Source of the DNA: SZUA-36 sp041570235
GTDB lineage: Bacteria > Pseudomonadota > Gammaproteobacteria > Xanthomonadales > SZUA-36
Direction of reading: 5' to 3'
DNA: 15,086 nucleotides
NCBI GenBank assembly: GCA_041570235.1
Contig: JBFFWN010000067.1
Coordinates: 1-15,086 of the forward strand
Under the pieces are notes generated by a model. That model did not search any database and had not been told where the DNA came from. It saw only the letters and a program-made list of their open reading frames with translations. Shown piece by piece: positions 7,951-14,627 of this stretch; positions within the stretch are counted from its first letter, which is position 1, and each line of letters starts with the position of its first letter. The position numbers were made by a program, and so were the translations under genes.

Positions 7951-8751
7951 ATGCGTCTTAAAGTTGACCACAGTACGATCTACCGGTATGACGCGCCCGT
8001 TGGTTACGGACTGCAACAGGTGCGTTTGACCCCCAGGCAACGGCCCGGACAGAAAATCATTCATTGGGAGATGGCGATTGAGGGTGGACACAAAGAACTG
8101 CAGTTCACCGACCACCACGCCAACAGCGTGGATCTGCTCAGTATTGATGGGGGCGGGGAGCAGCTGAAAATTCATATCAGGGGAGAGGTGGAAACCAGCG
8201 ACACTGCCGGTGTCATTGGGCAGCACTCCGGTCTGATGGCGCTGTGGATGTTCAAGAGACCGACAGTGTTGACAACACCTGGTCCTGAAATACGCTCACT
8301 CGTAAAAGAATTGGGAAGTGATTTCGAAAGTGAAATTGCCCGCGCGCATGCTCTTTCTGCGTTGATCGTTTCGCACGTGCCCTACGAAACAGGCAGGACC
8401 GATTCGGAAACCAATGCCGAGCAGGCGGTGGCCAATGGCGCCGGCGTATGCCAGGATCATGCGCATATCTTCATTACTGCCGCGCGCTTGCTCGGTCATC
8501 CGGCGCGTTATGTTTCCGGCTATTTGATGATGGATGATCGCGTTGATCAGGATGCAACGCATGCCTGGGCCGAAGCATGGTTTGAAGGTATCGGCTGGCT
8601 GGGTTTCGATGTTTCAAACGGTCATTCCCCGGATGAACGCTATATCTGTGTCGCTACCGGGCTTGATTATAGTGAGTCCGCACCGGTTTCAGGCATGCGC
8701 TATGGCGCAGCCAGCGAAAGTATGCTTGTTCAATTGCAGGTTCAGCAGTAA
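7951..8751 (+). CDS. Transglutaminase-like cysteine protease family protein (COG1305)
   Basis: A 266-residue protein with an N-terminal beta domain (about 1-90, MRLKVDHSTIYRYDAPV and LRLTPRQRPGQ-like VRLTPRQRPGQ) and a transglutaminase-fold catalytic core. The Cys-His-Asp triad is complete: Cys167 in GVCQDHAH, His204 in DATHAWAEAW and Asp220 in GFDVSNG. Bacterial members of this fold mostly cut or transfer at amide bonds rather than cross-link proteins. No signal peptide is seen, so a cytoplasmic role alongside its neighbours is likely. AGGGG (7941-7945) is five bases before ATG 7951, and the gene begins two bases after the alpha-E stop. In the cassette it may process the product of the ATP-grasp/alpha-E pair; this is inference. 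Confidence 0.88.
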   Translation: MRLKVDHSTIYRYDAPVGYGLQQVRLTPRQRPGQKIIHWEMAIEGGHKELQFTDHHANSVDLLSIDGGGEQLKIHIRGEVETSDTAGVIGQHSGLMALWMFKRPTVLTTPGPEIRSLVKELGSDFESEIARAHALSALIVSHVPYETGRTDSETNAEQAVANGAGVCQDHAHIFITAARLLGHPARYVSGYLMMDDRVDQDATHAWAEAWFEGIGWLGFDVSNGHSPDERYICVATGLDYSESAPVSGMRYGAASESMLVQLQVQQ

Positions 8752-8792
8752 GCTGCAGGTCGCGGGTAAACAGACATGAGGATCGGGATCAT

Positions 8793-9524
8793 ATGACGTA
8801 TTGTGTTGGACTTCGGCTCAACAAGGGACTGGTGTTCATGTCTGATACACGCACCAATGCCGGCGTTGATGACATTGCCCAGGTCAGGAAAATGAATAGC
8901 TGGGAAGTCCCCGGCGAGCGCGTTATTACATTGTTATCCGCGGGTAATCTCGCCACGACGCAAGCCGTCATCAGTCTGCTGGATGAACGTACCAAAGCTC
9001 CTGGAAAGCGTAGCCCCTCGATATTGAAGGCGCCAACGATGTTCCAGATTGCCTCGATCATCGGCACGCAGTTGCGCGAGGTGGTTAAAGATTTTGAACC
9101 CTCAGGACCTGTATCCAAATCGGTATTTGCTGCGACGCTGATCCTTGGCGGCCAGATCAAGGGCAGCGAACCGCGTCTGTTTCTGATTTACCCTGAGGGT
9201 AATTTTATTGAGTCCAGCGCGGATAACCCCTTCTTTCAAAGTGGCGAAACCAAGTATGGTCGCCCGATACTGGTGCGCGCGTTGCATGCAGATATGAACT
9301 TTGAAGAAGCAGTCAAGTTACTTTGCGTATCATTCGACTCCACCATCCGCGCCAACCTGAGCGTGGATTTGCCCATCGACCTGCAAGTGCATGCGCTTGA
9401 TGAGTACAGGGTAACTCATGAGCGCCGCTTTAATCGTGGCGATCCCTATTTTGAGGATGTATCACAAGGCTGGAGCGAGGCATTGCAGTCCGCCGTAAGG
9501 ACTTTGCCGGATTTTTCGTTTTGA
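8793..9524 (+). CDS. Anbu, proteasome-related N-terminal-threonine peptidase
   Basis: A 243-residue member of the Anbu (ancestral beta subunit) branch of the Ntn-hydrolase/proteasome family, also annotated as proteasome-type protease. The start MTYCVGLRLNKGLVFMSDTR is diagnostic. After removal of Met1, the exposed Thr would be the nucleophile. Counting that Thr as 1, Asp17 (in MSDTR) and Lys32 (in RKMNS) lie where the proteasome Asp17 and Lys33 do, so the active site looks intact. It is not HslV: it is longer, has a different start motif, and no HslU gene is near. Structural work on other Anbu proteins found open, helical ring assemblies without a known ATPase partner. It is the last gene of the cassette, 41 bases after the transglutaminase gene, with GAGGAT and GGGA upstream of ATG 8793. 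Its physiological substrate is unknown. Confidence 0.92.
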   Translation: MTYCVGLRLNKGLVFMSDTRTNAGVDDIAQVRKMNSWEVPGERVITLLSAGNLATTQAVISLLDERTKAPGKRSPSILKAPTMFQIASIIGTQLREVVKDFEPSGPVSKSVFAATLILGGQIKGSEPRLFLIYPEGNFIESSADNPFFQSGETKYGRPILVRALHADMNFEEAVKLLCVSFDSTIRANLSVDLPIDLQVHALDEYRVTHERRFNRGDPYFEDVSQGWSEALQSAVRTLPDFSF

Positions 9525-9629
9525 ACAGCCATGTATTCACCGGGTGTTCAGTTTGATAGCGTTATAGTAGTGTTGTGAAGAGTTTTATATTTTTAGATTG
9601 TTATTAACGTACTTTTATAGGAGAAAAAA

Positions 9630-9944
9630 ATGTTAATCAGGGTAATGACGATAGCAATGTTCTTGATGTTCATGTTGGCAGCAGGTGGCGTTCAGGCCGG
9701 TGGTGATGTTGCTCGAGGGAGCGAACTGGCGGCGAATGAGTGTGCCGATTGTCATGGCGACGACGGTAAAGGTGATGATGAAGTACCCGGGGTTGCCGGT
9801 ATGGACGCGGCGAAGCATGCCAAACTGCTGGCCGACTTCCAATCAGGCGCCGTTGAGAGTGAAATGAATGATTATGTAGGAGATCTCACTGAAGAGGATA
9901 TGGCAGATATCGCCGCGTATTACGCGTCGCTGCCTGGTGAGTGA
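9630..9944 (+). CDS. Small periplasmic class I cytochrome c
   Basis: A 104-residue precursor with a signal peptide (hydrophobic core MTIAMFLMFMLAAG, likely cleavage after Ala23 in VQA). The mature part has one haem attachment motif, Cys38-Ala-Asp-Cys41-His42, and a likely distal ligand Met79 followed by LTEEDMADIAAYYASL, the usual C-terminal helix of c553/c5-like cytochromes. It should carry electrons in the periplasm. The mature protein is very acidic: 20 Asp/Glu against 4 Lys/Arg. AGGAGA (9619-9624) lies five bases before ATG 9630. It follows Anbu by 105 bases and is closed by its own terminator; an A+T-rich gap suggests its own promoter, although no clear boxes are assigned. A link to the Anbu cassette is not shown. 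The partner is unknown. Confidence 0.88.
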   Translation: MLIRVMTIAMFLMFMLAAGGVQAGGDVARGSELAANECADCHGDDGKGDDEVPGVAGMDAAKHAKLLADFQSGAVESEMNDYVGDLTEEDMADIAAYYASLPGE

Positions 9945-9975
9945 ATTTCCTCGACACTGTTTCTTTTAAGCAGAC

Positions 9976-10012
9976 AAAGCCCGACTCCGGCAAGGCGTCG
10001 GGCTTTTTTTTA
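9976..10012 (+). terminator. Rho-independent terminator of the cytochrome c gene
   Basis: Perfect 10-base arms (9976-9985 AAAGCCCGAC and 9997-10006 GTCGGGCTTT) enclose an 11-base loop; the T-run continues to 10012. It starts 31 bases after the cytochrome stop codon. Confidence 0.92.
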
Positions 10013-10016
10013 ATGA

Positions 10017-10047
10017 AAAGCCAGGGAAAGCCAGCGGAAAGCCAGGA
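10017..10047. repeat. Three tandem 10-11-base units
   Basis: AAAGCCAGGG, AAAGCCAGCGG and AAAGCCAGGA follow each other directly after the cytochrome terminator. The first unit shares AAAGCC with the terminator arm at 9976, so local slippage is a likely origin. No function is seen. Confidence 0.5.
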
Positions 10048-10354
10048 CATCCATAAACCTGTAGCTTAGGGATTAGCAAAACTGCCGCTACCTTTTACTA
10101 AACTACCGGCGACAATGGGGTTAATTGCTAAGTCTGACAAGGTTAATGACAAAGAGCAGCCAACCATCGGCGGTACAGTTACACCAGGCAGGGGTATTGT
10201 TGCGGGTCATTTGCATGGGTAGGGTGGGTCAATGCTCTGGTGATTCGTACTGGATACCGAAGCCGCCAACCGCGTTTCAATTTCTGGCAAAATGCCTCTA
10301 ATTCGTCCTATACTTCTTGCCAATGACGTTTTCTTAAGATGCAACACTTGACCA

Positions 10355-10359
10355 AGAGG
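10355..10359 (+). promoter_or_regulatory. Shine-Dalgarno site pointing to an ATC start
   Basis: AGAGG, within CCAAGAGGCG, ends seven bases before ATC 10367. The bases before the first in-frame ATG (10406) are pyrimidine-rich and offer no such site. This spacing and the conserved N-terminus decide the start of the ATP-grasp gene. Confidence 0.5.
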
Positions 10360-10366
10360 CGCTAAC

Positions 10367-11584
10367 ATCAACGTTCTTTTCATCTCCCCCGGCTTTCCTG
10401 CCGAAATGGCCGACTTCACACGCGGCCTCGCACAATGCGGCGCCCGGGTTATTGGGCTTGGCGAGCATCATGTCGGCGCTTTGCCGTCCATTGTCAAACA
10501 AAGCCTGCGTGATTACCTTCGCGTTCAGTCATTGTTTGATACAGACGCGGTGCTGGCTACCGTCCGCGAATACGCGACTCACACGTCGATCGACCGTGTC
10601 GAATGCCTGTGGGAGCCATTCATGACGCTTGCCGCGCAACTACGCGAAACACTCGGCATTGGCGGGATGCACATGGCCCAGACAGAGCTATTCCGCAATA
10701 AGAAGAAAATGAAAGACGCCCTGGATGCCGCAGGCCTGCGCACACCCCGCAACACCACCGCCATTGGTTCGGATGCTATACGTGCAGCGGCCGAGGCGAT
10801 CGGTCTGCCGCTTGTGGTTAAACCCATCGACGGCGCCGGCTCGGCGAATACGCACGAGGTGCGTGACCAGGAGACTCTTGAAATCGCCATCGCCGACGTC
10901 GGTGAGCATCGTGAGGTCAGCGTCGAAGAATACATCGAAGGCGAGGAATACACCTTCGACACGGTCTGCGCCAATGGGCGCATCCTGTTTGAGAACATCG
11001 CCTGGTACCGTCCCAAGCCCATCATCGGCCGCAACACCGAGTGGATATCCATGCAGACGGTTAACCTGCGCAACCTCGACCGTCCGGAGCTTGCTGCCGG
11101 GCGCGAGCTTGGCCGGCGGGTTATCGAGACACTGGGCTTTAGCACGGGCTTCACACACATGGAGTGGTTTTCCACACCCTCGGGCGAGGCGGTGTTCGGT
11201 GAGATCGGCGGTCGCCCACCGGGAGGGCGCTCGGTGGACCTGATGAATTACACGAACGACTTCGATATTTACAAAGGCTGGGCGGAAGCTGTCACCCACG
11301 GTGAATTCAATCAGACAGCCCACCACCGCTACAACGCTGCGGCAATATTCAAGCGGGCCCGCGGCCAGGGCCACATCTGCGCCATCCACGGCCTTGAAAG
11401 CCTGCGGCATCGATATGGTGAACACATCGTCGTCGAGGACTTGCTGCCCCTCGGCGCGCCACGCAGAAACTGGCGCCAGACGCTATTGTCTGACGGCTAC
11501 CTGATAGTGCGTCATCCGGATCTTGCACGAACGCTCGAAATTGCCGACGCGGTGGGTACCGACCTGCAGATTGACGCGCGCTGA
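10367..11584 (+). CDS. ATP-grasp carboxylate-amine ligase-like protein, apparent ATC start
   Basis: A 405-residue protein if begun at ATC 10367 (392 from ATG 10406). The reading begins NVLFISPGFPAEMADFTRGL, the first strand and turn of the pre-ATP-grasp Rossmann domain; starting at ATG 10406 removes that strand. An in-frame stop at 10349-10351 limits the start to 10352 or later, and no ATG, GTG or TTG lies between, so ATC 10367 behind AGAGG is the best fit. The ATP-grasp core has NKKKMKDALDAAGLRTPRN, VVKP (Lys152), the loop GAGSANT, VEEYIEGEEYTFDTV and GEIGGRPPGG (Glu279, metal binding). Such proteins join a carboxylate to an amine; the substrate is unknown. It is unrelated in arrangement to the permuted ATP-grasp at 5569. 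It appears monocistronic, and by eye is richer in G/C at third positions than its neighbours. Confidence 0.85.
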   Translation: MNVLFISPGFPAEMADFTRGLAQCGARVIGLGEHHVGALPSIVKQSLRDYLRVQSLFDTDAVLATVREYATHTSIDRVECLWEPFMTLAAQLRETLGIGGMHMAQTELFRNKKKMKDALDAAGLRTPRNTTAIGSDAIRAAAEAIGLPLVVKPIDGAGSANTHEVRDQETLEIAIADVGEHREVSVEEYIEGEEYTFDTVCANGRILFENIAWYRPKPIIGRNTEWISMQTVNLRNLDRPELAAGRELGRRVIETLGFSTGFTHMEWFSTPSGEAVFGEIGGRPPGGRSVDLMNYTNDFDIYKGWAEAVTHGEFNQTAHHRYNAAAIFKRARGQGHICAIHGLESLRHRYGEHIVVEDLLPLGAPRRNWRQTLLSDGYLIVRHPDLARTLEIADAVGTDLQIDAR

Positions 11585-11640
11585 AAATTAACGCCACTTT
11601 TGCGGGGCCAAATTAACAAGCGATGAACTGCTAGATTAGT

Positions 11641-11653
11641 TGCATGCCATGCA
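11641..11653. repeat. Short odd-length palindrome upstream of thpR
   Basis: TGCATG, one C, then CATGCA form a perfect 6+1+6 inverted repeat, 57 bases after the ATP-grasp stop and upstream of the proposed thpR promoter. It could bind a dimeric regulator, but it is short enough to arise by chance. Confidence 0.3.
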
Positions 11654-11669
11654 CGGTTGTGAAGGATGT

Positions 11670-11698
11670 TTGATCAAAAGTGGGTGTCGCGATATGTT
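11670..11698 (+). promoter_or_regulatory. Candidate sigma-70 promoter for thpR
   Basis: TTGATC (11670-11675) and TATGTT (11693-11698) are 17 bases apart, each matching four of six consensus positions. Transcription would start near 11705, downstream of the GTG at 11680, which supports ATG 11749 as the translation start. Confidence 0.4.
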
Positions 11699-11748
11699 AT
11701 CGGCGGTATGTTTTTCGCGGTATTTTTTGCTCCACGGTGTATGTTTAT

Positions 11749-12330
11749 ATGGGTTCTCTTTTGAAACAAGTGCCAGTCATTCCATCCGGTCATCACAGGA
11801 TATTTATTGGTATTGCCTGTGATCAACGCGCGCAGCGACAAATCAACGAGGTTTTACTACCGGTCCGAAATTTATCGCCTTATATACGCTGGGAAGCAGA
11901 AACCAACCGGCATCTGACACTCGCTTTTTTGGGCAACATAACGACATCGAGCCTTGAAGATTTGCTTGGTCTATTTGATAAGAGTTATAGCCACCTCGAG
12001 CAATTTCAAATCAGCTTAACCAGGCTGGTACGCTTTCCTGATGAACAAGGCAGAATCATTGCACTGATCACAGAACCTGACCCCGCCCTGGCTTTTCTCT
12101 ATCAAACCACGGTAGAACTTTTGCAAAGCAGCAGTCTCGATCTGCTTAGAAAAGAATTTAGGCCGCATATCACGCTGGGAAGAATAAGCAGGGTTAAACA
12201 GGTGACGGATCTAGTCGATTACCCCACTGCAATAGACCTGGGTATCCGCAGTATTCGGCTCTACCAGAGCACACTGGGCGAATCGGGAAGTGTTTATACT
12301 GTTTTAAAGGAGACACCTTTGGGCAGTTAA
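11749..12330 (+). CDS. thpR: RNA 2',3'-cyclic phosphodiesterase / 2'-5' RNA ligase family (ThpR, LigT)
   Basis: A 193-residue cytoplasmic member of the 2H phosphoesterase superfamily (E. coli ThpR 176 residues). Enzymes of this family open 2',3'-cyclic phosphates on RNA ends and can reversibly join certain tRNA halves through 2'-5' bonds. Both signature HxT motifs are present: His55-Leu-Thr57 (HLTLAFLG) and His140-Ile-Thr142 (RPHITLGR). The family start strand is RIFIGIAC, beginning about 16 residues in. The frame is open back to a GTG at 11680, but ATG 11749 gives a family-like length and lies downstream of the candidate promoter; its Shine-Dalgarno site (ACGGTG, 11734-11739) is weak. The gene stands alone between the ATP-grasp gene and the convergent pilin operon. 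Family is secure; the true RNA substrate is not known. Confidence 0.88.
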   Translation: MGSLLKQVPVIPSGHHRIFIGIACDQRAQRQINEVLLPVRNLSPYIRWEAETNRHLTLAFLGNITTSSLEDLLGLFDKSYSHLEQFQISLTRLVRFPDEQGRIIALITEPDPALAFLYQTTVELLQSSSLDLLRKEFRPHITLGRISRVKQVTDLVDYPTAIDLGIRSIRLYQSTLGESGSVYTVLKETPLGS

Positions 12331-12662
12331 TTCTGGCCTCTGAAACTGCAGCAAACATTACCAGGGTGAGGATTACGCCTGCAGACACAACCAGTCGGAT
12401 GACAAAATTGAAAAGCTTTGCAGGCAGGCAAGGGCGGTTGTCAGTCCGTCATGGGGCCCGGAGGTTTTCGGCTTAAATGAACAACTTGAACGCTGTCCGG
12501 GGAGCTATCGGTTCGGGAGGTTACAGGGTTTTCTTTGCAGACTTATTTCAATAATTTTTCGATCAATAGCGCCCGGGAACGCCATTAAATTATAGATCCA
12601 TAATTTAACAGTTGGCGGAATGGCTGGAATAATCGATCCTCACACACGGATTATTAAGGATC
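12331..12662. other. Convergent intergenic region with inverted repeats
   Basis: Between the ends of thpR (+) and the DUF4124 gene (-) no coding frame is convincing. Two structures stand out near the DUF4124 end. The first is an A+T-only 9-base perfect inverted repeat (arms 12585-12593 and 12600-12608, 6-base loop AGATCC). The second, at 12628-12661, has two interleaved inverted repeats: AATAATC/GATTATT (12628-12634, 12649-12655) and GATCCT/AGGATC (12635-12640, 12657-12662). Neither has the G+C stem and T-run of an intrinsic terminator, although they lie where one is needed for both strands. The first 200 bases hold nothing that can be named. Confidence 0.4.
12585..12608. repeat. A+T-rich 9-bp inverted repeat
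   Basis: TTAAATTAT (12585-12593) and its exact complement ATAATTTAA (12600-12608) flank AGATCC. It lies between convergent genes, so a role in ending transcription or a protein-binding site are both possible. Confidence 0.5.
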
Positions 12663-13340
12663 TTAGCGGCACTGGTTTTTTATGACCCGTTCCAGGTTCT
12701 GGATATCCTGTGAAGCCACACCACTGCCGGGTTCTTTCGCTTCAGCCAATTTAGCTTTCAGCTGTGCACAAACATCTTCGTTAACGTTCTGCGTATACGA
12801 CCTTACGCTCTCGCGTATTTCAGCTTCACTGGTGTTGCAGGCCCGCTCCTCGAACTTTTCAAATCGTTTGATTTCCGCGGCCCTCTGCTCTTCGTCCAGG
12901 TATTGCCGGGGTCCCTCGTACACTGCGTTATTCCATGACCGGTTGGTATGCAACGCACCATTTTCATCTTTGTATACCGGTAGTTGTTCCTTCAGTGTTG
13001 CAAGTTGAGACCTGGCCGCCGAGCACTGTTTTTGCATGGTTGCCCTCACGTTCTTCACCGCATTGTTTTCTGCGGATTGCTGTTGCTGCTCGTGTGTGCG
13101 CTGCCAGTCGCGGACCTGGCTTGCCCGCCGCGCCCGTTCCGCCTGTTGCTGGCTGGTTTCAAAGGTTTGCTGGCTCGGGGGCTGTTCTATTTCAACCCTG
13201 CTGGCGTTTTCGGCATCCCCGCAGTTTTCCTGGTAGTGGACCGTCCCGTCCTTATCCGTCCACTTGCAGATGGCCCATGAGTCTGGTGATAGAGCCATCA
13301 TCACGACCAACAGGCATACGAATGCTGGCGCTGACTTCAT
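12663..13340 (-). CDS. Exported DUF4124-domain protein with coiled-coil tail
   Basis: A 225-residue protein with a signal peptide (MKSAPAFVCLLVVMMALSP, likely cleavage after SWA at residue 23). Just after it comes a DUF4124 domain (ICKWTDKDGTVHYQENCGD), a small beta unit common in gammaproteobacterial envelope proteins and of unknown role. From about residue 50 on, the chain is rich in Gln, Glu, Arg and Ala (HEQQQQSAENN, YLDEEQRAAEIKRFEKFEE) and is probably helical or coiled-coil. Cysteines are frequent, including a pair in the DUF4124 part. The frame is open further upstream to 13430, but ATG 13340 places the signal peptide at the start, and the longer form would overlap the pilin gene. It lies 80 bases after the pilin gene on the same strand and may share its transcript. 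A role in the pilus is not shown. Confidence 0.72.
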   Translation of the reverse strand: MKSAPAFVCLLVVMMALSPDSWAICKWTDKDGTVHYQENCGDAENASRVEIEQPPSQQTFETSQQQAERARRASQVRDWQRTHEQQQQSAENNAVKNVRATMQKQCSAARSQLATLKEQLPVYKDENGALHTNRSWNNAVYEGPRQYLDEEQRAAEIKRFEKFEERACNTSEAEIRESVRSYTQNVNEDVCAQLKAKLAEAKEPGSGVASQDIQNLERVIKNQCR

Positions 13341-13420
13341 GGCGCGGTGACCCCGCCGGGCAATGTGTTTAATGTCATCTTTGGTCCCAATATAAATTGT
13401 CAAGGAACAGTTCCTCCATC

Positions 13421-13852
13421 TTACCAACAACGGTTCACATCACAATCTGTGGCAGAGCAGTCCTTTACATTCAGGTGTGTGAGTGTGAGGTCGCCACATT
13501 CAGTATCTGCGGTCTGCGGCGCCACCCTTGTCGCAGTCAGTGTGTAACTTGTGTTATTCGCCACGATTGAAAGTTGGTAGTAAGTTTTTTGGCTATTCGT
13601 CTGCATTTCCAGGCCCCCGCTGCCGACGGTAGCCGTAAATACACCATTTTCGGTGAGGAATTGCTGCTCGCGCTGTGCTGCTTCGTACAGCAGGGCGTGC
13701 CCGTCAGCCCGACGTGACGTTATGATCCGGTCCTGGTAAGCCGGGTAGGCGAGCGACATCAGGATTGCAATTACAAGCAGCGTAATTATCAATTCTATCA
13801 GGTTGAAGCCGCGGCAACGGACTCGCATGTCCTTGAGTCGCTGATTCAACAT
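13421..13852 (-). CDS. pilE: Type IV pilin, PilE-like minor pilin
   Basis: A 143-residue prepilin. The prepilin-peptidase site is RG/FNLIE: cleavage after Gly15, Phe at +1, Glu at +5, followed by the hydrophobic helix LIITLLVIAILMSLAYPAY that packs pilins together. The globular part ends CGDLTLTHL...CSATDC...RCW, the disulphide-closed PilE-type tail, here with four cysteines rather than the usual two. Start ATG 13852 lies 10 bases after the pilW stop. An inner ATG at 13828 would give the classic 7-residue leader, but its purine-rich site (AAGGA) is only one base away, so 13852 is preferred. The frame stays open to 13909 inside pilW; that start is unlikely. It is co-transcribed with pilV and pilW and probably a minor subunit rather than the main pilin. 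Confidence 0.85.
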   Translation of the reverse strand: MLNQRLKDMRVRCRGFNLIELIITLLVIAILMSLAYPAYQDRIITSRRADGHALLYEAAQREQQFLTENGVFTATVGSGGLEMQTNSQKTYYQLSIVANNTSYTLTATRVAPQTADTECGDLTLTHLNVKDCSATDCDVNRCW

Positions 13853-13862
13853 TACAGGCCCA

Positions 13863-14627
13863 TCATGGAGTTTCCAGGTTCCTGATCGCCACGACGGTCT
13901 GGAACTCACCCCGGATCATCCTGTCGGCGGTGCCGGCGAAGACGGTGCAACCAATGCAGACATTTTCAGGCGCCCTGAGCACGTTGTCGATAGAGTTGAC
14001 CAACAGGGTGATCTCCACGCTGGCAATCCGGTTCCAGTTGGCTCCGACGTTCGCGGAATCCACGTAAAAATTCGGAACGCCATTGTCGTCGGGGTCAACG
14101 CCGTACCTGATGCGCATGTCCTCAATACCCTCGGCCAATTCCGTCACCAGGGAAGCAACCGCGTCTGTCTCTGTTACACAGACGAGTTTTGAACCCTGTA
14201 TAGCGTATTGGCTGGTTCTGACTTTATCCACGGGAACGGAACTGCCCTGGCAGTCCCGTATTCCCGCGCCGCCTTCGAAGGTGACCGCGATGATATCTGT
14301 GCCCGTCGTGATATCGGTGAGGCTGATGGGTGCATCAGCGCTTAGGAGCGCTCCTTTAATGCCCCCGCTCGCGGGGACCACGACAGCCGACGTAGCGGGG
14401 TCATCATAACCGGCCATGCGTATCGTTCTGGTCAGCATATCAACCGCGAAGCGACCGTTCTCCTGCACCCTCAGTAAACCGTTCTGAAAACGGGTCGTCT
14501 GCAGATTGTTCAGATATACTGTCACCAACAGGCCCAGGATCAGCAACCCCAGCGTTAAAGACACCATCAGTTCGACGAGTGAGAAGCCGGCCGACTGCTG
14601 TTTTTTTATTTGATTAACACGTCTCAT
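13863..14627 (-). CDS. pilW: Type IV pilus assembly protein PilW
   Basis: A 254-residue prepilin-like protein. The leader is cut at SAG/FSLVE (Gly14, Glu at +5), followed by the hydrophobic helix LMVSLTLGLLILGLLVTVYL and the PilW block RFQNGLLRVQENGRFAVDML, then RTIRMAGYDD, typical of this family. The later globular part contains cysteines in DCQGSS, KLVCV and ENVCIGC. PilW is one of the minor pilins that start assembly of type IVa pili at the inner membrane. Its ATG overlaps the pilV stop by four bases (ATGA), a strong sign of translational coupling. The pilin gene follows after 10 bases. In Pseudomonas-type operons pilX and pilY1 come next; here they do not. Identification is secure. Confidence 0.9.
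   Translation of the reverse strand: MRRVNQIKKQQSAGFSLVELMVSLTLGLLILGLLVTVYLNNLQTTRFQNGLLRVQENGRFAVDMLTRTIRMAGYDDPATSAVVVPASGGIKGALLSADAPISLTDITTGTDIIAVTFEGGAGIRDCQGSSVPVDKVRTSQYAIQGSKLVCVTETDAVASLVTELAEGIEDMRIRYGVDPDDNGVPNFYVDSANVGANWNRIASVEITLLVNSIDNVLRAPENVCIGCTVFAGTADRMIRGEFQTVVAIRNLETP

Larger units (their letters stand above)
10013..10366 (+). other. Intergenic region before the second ATP-grasp gene
   Basis: No coding frame is convincing here. Right after the terminator, three near-identical units occur in tandem (10017-10026, 10027-10037 and 10038-10047, each AAAGCCAGSG-like). Near the gene, TATACT (10309-10314) is a good -10 box, although the sequence 18 bases upstream (TGGCAA, 10285-10290) is a weak -35. 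Transcription from it would begin about 45 bases before the proposed ATC start. The middle part, about 10050-10280, shows nothing that can be named. Confidence 0.35.

Noticed and set aside
8793..9524. Possible HslV rather than Anbu
   Set aside because: The start motif, length, ATP-grasp/alpha-E/transglutaminase neighbours and lack of hslU all fit Anbu.
9522..9550. TGAACA / TGTTCA inverted repeat after Anbu as a terminator
   Set aside because: The arms are only six bases with a 17-base loop and no T-run.
10579..11425. Long minus-strand open frames opposite the second ATP-grasp gene
   Set aside because: High third-position G+C in the real gene opens antisense frames; none has a recognisable family or ribosome site.
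12194..12388. Minus-strand 64-codon frame (GTG start) whose start resembles a signal peptide (AGVILTLVMFAAVSEA)
   Set aside because: Most of the frame is antisense to the thpR 3' end, the rest of the sequence has no family features, and no Shine-Dalgarno site supports the GTG.
12399..12476. 25-codon plus-strand frame in the thpR-DUF4124 gap
   Set aside because: It has no ribosome site and no recognisable sequence.
13341..13430. Longer start (to 13430) for the DUF4124 gene
   Set aside because: It would place 30 residues before a standard signal peptide and overlap the pilin gene.
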